Shown here: piece after piece, positions 15,691 to 16,376 of the stretch | How the letters are laid out: the number at the start of each line of letters is the position of its first letter | Position numbering within the stretch: position 1 is the stretch's first letter | Source of the DNA: Sulfurovum sp. | GTDB lineage: Bacteria > Campylobacterota > Campylobacteria > Campylobacterales > Sulfurovaceae | Length of the DNA stretch: 16,376 nucleotides | NCBI GenBank assembly: GCA_020721385.1 | Contig: DYMW01000027.1 | Location: forward strand, 1,392-17,767 | Direction of reading: 5' to 3' | Program-made: the position numbers and the translations under genes | The notes under the pieces: model-generated | Told to the model about the DNA's origin: nothing | Databases searched by the model: none | What the model saw: the letters and a program-made list of their open reading frames with translations, nothing else

Positions 15691-16376
15691 CCTACCCTCA
15701 CTTTACCCGTTACTACGCTATCAATAAGTGATGCCTTGTACTCTCCCAGTTTAGCTATATAGTTTTGTTGCAGTTCGATGGCAATATCTATTTTTGCTGT
15801 TTGGTCATCTATGTGTTTTGCGATTTGGAGTTGTTCTTTATTAGGTACAATCAATAAATCAACCATAGAAAAATTCTCAAATCTTAATGCCTGACCATCT
15901 CTTACTAAATTAGAAGTACTACTTAATGCAGTAATGTATTTCTGACTTTTTAACAAGTGTTTAAAATACTCTGGAACAATATGTTTTATAGGAATTAATG
16001 CAACATAAGCAGAGCTTACGCTTCCAGTTTCTCTACAATATTCAATTCCTCCTTGAAAACTTCTCATACTTATAAGAAAATCACCAGCTTCTGCTCTTTT
16101 TAAAATTTCATGGTTATATTCGACTTGTGTAACTCTTCTACCCTCTAATTCCATGTATTTATCTTGATAAATTACACCATATTTTTGAGAAGCTGTAAGT
16201 TGCTTATCTCCTTTTCTAGCTCTATCTTTCCTTTGCTGAAATAATCTCTTACTTCTTACAACTTCCCAATGTTTTGGTATCTCTCCAATCCATTCAACAC
16301 CGCTATCTACAAACTCTACATCTTTATCTAAACCTTTTGTTACTGCATCATTGATAACTATTTGTTTTCGCTCTTT
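15687..16376 (-). CDS. hsdS: Type I restriction specificity subunit HsdS (3' part)
   Basis: HsdS sets the DNA target of the type I complex. The frame is open from the window edge to TGA 15687-15689, giving 229 visible residues; the ATG at 16154 is internal. The visible part begins in the central conserved region (KERKQIVINDAVTKGL, then SGVEWIGEIPKHWEV at about 25-39), continues through the second target recognition domain (about 40-185) with SMRSFQGG and LVRDGQALRFENF, and ends with the distal conserved helix (IAKHIDDQTAKIDIAI and EYKASLIDSVVTGK). The two conserved regions repeat the same design, as usual in HsdS. The first recognition domain and start are outside the window. Confidence 0.93.
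   Translation of the reverse strand, partial: KERKQIVINDAVTKGLDKDVEFVDSGVEWIGEIPKHWEVVRSKRLFQQRKDRARKGDKQLTASQKYGVIYQDKYMELEGRRVTQVEYNHEILKRAEAGDFLISMRSFQGGIEYCRETGSVSSAYVALIPIKHIVPEYFKHLLKSQKYITALSSTSNLVRDGQALRFENFSMVDLLIVPNKEQLQIAKHIDDQTAKIDIAIELQQNYIAKLGEYKASLIDSVVTGKVRVG

Noticed and set aside
1..16376. tRNA genes, CRISPR arrays, insertion sequences or integrase genes.
   Set aside because: No cloverleaf-like sequence, spaced repeat array, transposase motif or flanking duplication was seen in the gaps, which are all shorter than about 120 bases.

Overview
The window looks like a chromosomal segment of a low-GC member of the Campylobacterota (Sulfurimonas/Sulfurovum/Arcobacter-like). I infer this from the AT-rich sequence, the short-form phosphoglucose isomerase of about 408 residues, the GltX1-like glutamyl-tRNA synthetase, and the TATAAT/TACAAT-type -10 boxes with no clear -35. 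No RNA genes, insertion sequences, CRISPR arrays or attachment sites are visible. Every large gene is intact except those cut by the window edges.

Positions 1-4114 (+ strand) hold an exported-protein cassette: the end of a protein with a Thr/Gln-rich linker, then a 781-residue Sec-exported protein, then a protein of about 447 residues with a twin-arginine signal. The last two form a divergent DUF1800/DUF1501-type pair. The 781-residue protein has two tandem 'GWNL...GYW' repeats and a third module that is related to the C-terminal domain of the upstream protein. The cassette closes with a perfect 16-bp stem-loop. This is the least understood part of the window and the best candidate for an undescribed envelope or surface system.

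Positions 4115-6695 (+ strand) hold a TTG-initiated DUF2156 (GNAT-fold) gene, a GNAT acetyltransferase gene overlapping it by ATGA, and mutY. The ribosome binding site of the DUF2156 gene lies in an inverted repeat. The start codon of mutY lies inside a hairpin that also contains a -10-like box. A 28-codon ORF overlaps the mutY stop by ATGA and reads into the convergent gap before galU.

Positions 6696-11700 (- strand) hold central sugar metabolism and translation. A promoter at about 10190 precedes a phosphohexomutase-pgi-galU operon, which would link fructose-6-P, glucose-6-P, glucose-1-P and UDP-glucose for envelope polysaccharide precursors. Upstream of it lies gltX with its own extended -10 promoter.

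Positions 11698-16376 (- strand) hold, in transcription order, the 3' part of a type I restriction specificity gene (hsdS, running off the window), hsdR overlapping it by ATGA, and kdsD (arabinose-5-phosphate isomerase for Kdo synthesis) only 21 bases after hsdR. A defence gene set therefore runs directly into an envelope-biosynthesis gene.
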